Source: an uncultured Prevotellaceae bacterium (GTDB lineage: Bacteria > Bacteroidota > Bacteroidia > Bacteroidales > Muribaculaceae). Taken from it: a stretch of DNA of 5,929 bases. The notes below the pieces were generated by a model. It ran no database searches, had not been told where the DNA came from, and was given only the letters and a program-made list of their open reading frames with translations. Shown here piece by piece: positions 4,995-5,929 of this stretch (positions are counted from its first letter, which is position 1; each line of letters starts with the position of its first letter). The stretch is taken from assembly GCA_945983195.1 (NCBI GenBank), contig CAMFSS010000152.1, positions 1 to 5,929 on the forward strand. The letters are read 5' to 3'. Position numbers and translations under genes: made by a program.

Positions 4995-5929
4995 ATGAAA
5001 AAAACTCTACGCATTTCACTCGTTGCACTTTTTGCAACACTCTGCAATGTAGCATTTGCCGCCGACATTATTTGGTCGGAAGATTTCAGCAGCTATGCAA
5101 AAAATGACGTTCCCGCCGGTGGCGAATTTAGCTATGTTTGTGTCGGTTCGGGCACTAAAATCTATAACGAAAATCTCGCAGGAGGTGAAGTTCCTGAGCT
5201 TCTCATTGGCAAAAGCGGAGGCTCATTTTCAGTCACAATCCCTATGAACGGCAAATCAGGCGAAATGACACTTGCCTTCAAGGCAAACTATGACCGCATC
5301 ACAGTGACAGCAGTTGATGCTACTCTTGGTGATAAAGTTGTTAGCGGAAACGACTACATGTATCCCATCACAGTGGCTGCCGGAGTTGAAGAAGTCACTC
5401 TCACATTCACCAATTCCACTAGTAGCAACGTGCGCTTCGATAATGCACGCCTATTCCAAGGCGAGGCAAAGAAGCCTGCCGGACTTTCTTGGGGTACTGC
5501 ATCACGCGATGTAACCATCGGCTCTGAGGACAACAAATTCCCGACCCTCACCAACGCCAACAATCTTCCCATCGTCTACAGCAGCGACAATACTGAGGTT
5601 GCCACTATCGACGCTGAAGGCAACATCACTCTCGTAGCAGCAGGCTCAACCAACATTTCGGCTTCTTTTGAGGGTAACGATGAGTTTGAAGCATCTACCG
5701 TTTCCTACAAGCTCAACGTGAAGGCTCCTGCCGACCCGTCGGAGGACATCAGCAACACACCTGAGACCGCCTACACCGTAGCTCGCGCCCTTGAGCTTAT
5801 AACTGAGGGCAAAGGACTCGACTCGAAGGTGTATGTGAAGGGATACATCACCGATATCAAAGAGGTTTCTACCAACTATGGCAACGCCACATATTCACTC
5901 AACGACGAGAATGAGTATAACTCCAAAAC
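4995..5929 (+). CDS. Exported modular protein with Ig-like (BIG_2) and DUF6359-like OB-fold domains, C-terminus cut by window edge
   Basis: The frame opens at ATG 4995 and stays open for 311 codons to the window end. A Sec signal peptide is clear: MKKTLR, hydrophobic core, then AFA with cleavage likely after residue 22. Residues about 24-155 (from DIIWSEDFSSY to FDNARLFQGE) look like a jelly-roll or carbohydrate-binding-like beta-sandwich common in Bacteroidales exported proteins. Residues about 160-243 form a bacterial Ig-like BIG_2-type domain, with the typical VYSSDNTEVATIDAEGNITL and AAGSTNISASF segments. From about 256 (TAYTVARALELI, then VYVKGYITDI and YGNATYSLND) the sequence matches the start of a DUF6359-type OB-fold module. 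No enzyme motif is visible in the part seen. The upstream region shares a promoter/leader element with the preceding exported-protein gene. Probably surface-exposed or secreted; function unknown. The missing end could carry a sorting tail or a catalytic domain. Confidence 0.87.
   Translation, partial: MKKTLRISLVALFATLCNVAFAADIIWSEDFSSYAKNDVPAGGEFSYVCVGSGTKIYNENLAGGEVPELLIGKSGGSFSVTIPMNGKSGEMTLAFKANYDRITVTAVDATLGDKVVSGNDYMYPITVAAGVEEVTLTFTNSTSSNVRFDNARLFQGEAKKPAGLSWGTASRDVTIGSEDNKFPTLTNANNLPIVYSSDNTEVATIDAEGNITLVAAGSTNISASFEGNDEFEASTVSYKLNVKAPADPSEDISNTPETAYTVARALELITEGKGLDSKVYVKGYITDIKEVSTNYGNATYSLNDENEYNSK

Noticed and set aside
5354..5572. 72-codon antisense open frame inside the second exported protein gene
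   Set aside because: The sense strand encodes a continuous signal peptide, jelly-roll-like and BIG_2-like sequence across this stretch.

Overview
The window looks like a chromosomal segment of a Bacteroidales bacterium, quite possibly Muribaculaceae (the family is an inference). Three things point there: Bacteroidetes-type promoters (TAnnTTTG at -7, TTTG at -33), AT-rich translation starts without Shine-Dalgarno sequences, and modular secreted proteins built from Ig-like, chitobiase-C-like and OB-fold-like modules. No tRNA, rRNA, CRISPR array, transposase or phage gene is visible.

Left part (1-913): a LOG-family nucleotide phosphoribohydrolase gene runs leftward from 472 and leaves the window. 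It is divergent from a large rightward gene. The 441 bp between them hold one promoter in each direction. The rightward promoter drives a leader of about 200 nt that looks like a structured RNA, either a 5' regulatory leader or an independent small RNA.

Centre (914-3069): a 683-residue, membrane-anchored periplasmic foldase of the SurA_N/PpiD-like parvulin group, followed by a hairpin and a strong 15-bp-stem terminator. This is probably housekeeping envelope biogenesis.

Right part (3070-5929): two consecutive rightward genes for exported modular proteins, the second cut by the window end. Each seems to be its own transcription unit, since a terminator and a promoter separate them. Their coding sequences are not obviously homologous over their full length, yet their upstream regions share a 74-75 bp promoter/leader element (about 84% identical by hand alignment) and a second block of about 20 bp some 40 nt before each ATG. 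This shared regulatory cassette and the structured leader at about 700-880 are the least explained parts of the window. The PpiD-like foldase could help fold exported proteins such as these two, but nothing in the sequence ties them together beyond adjacency.
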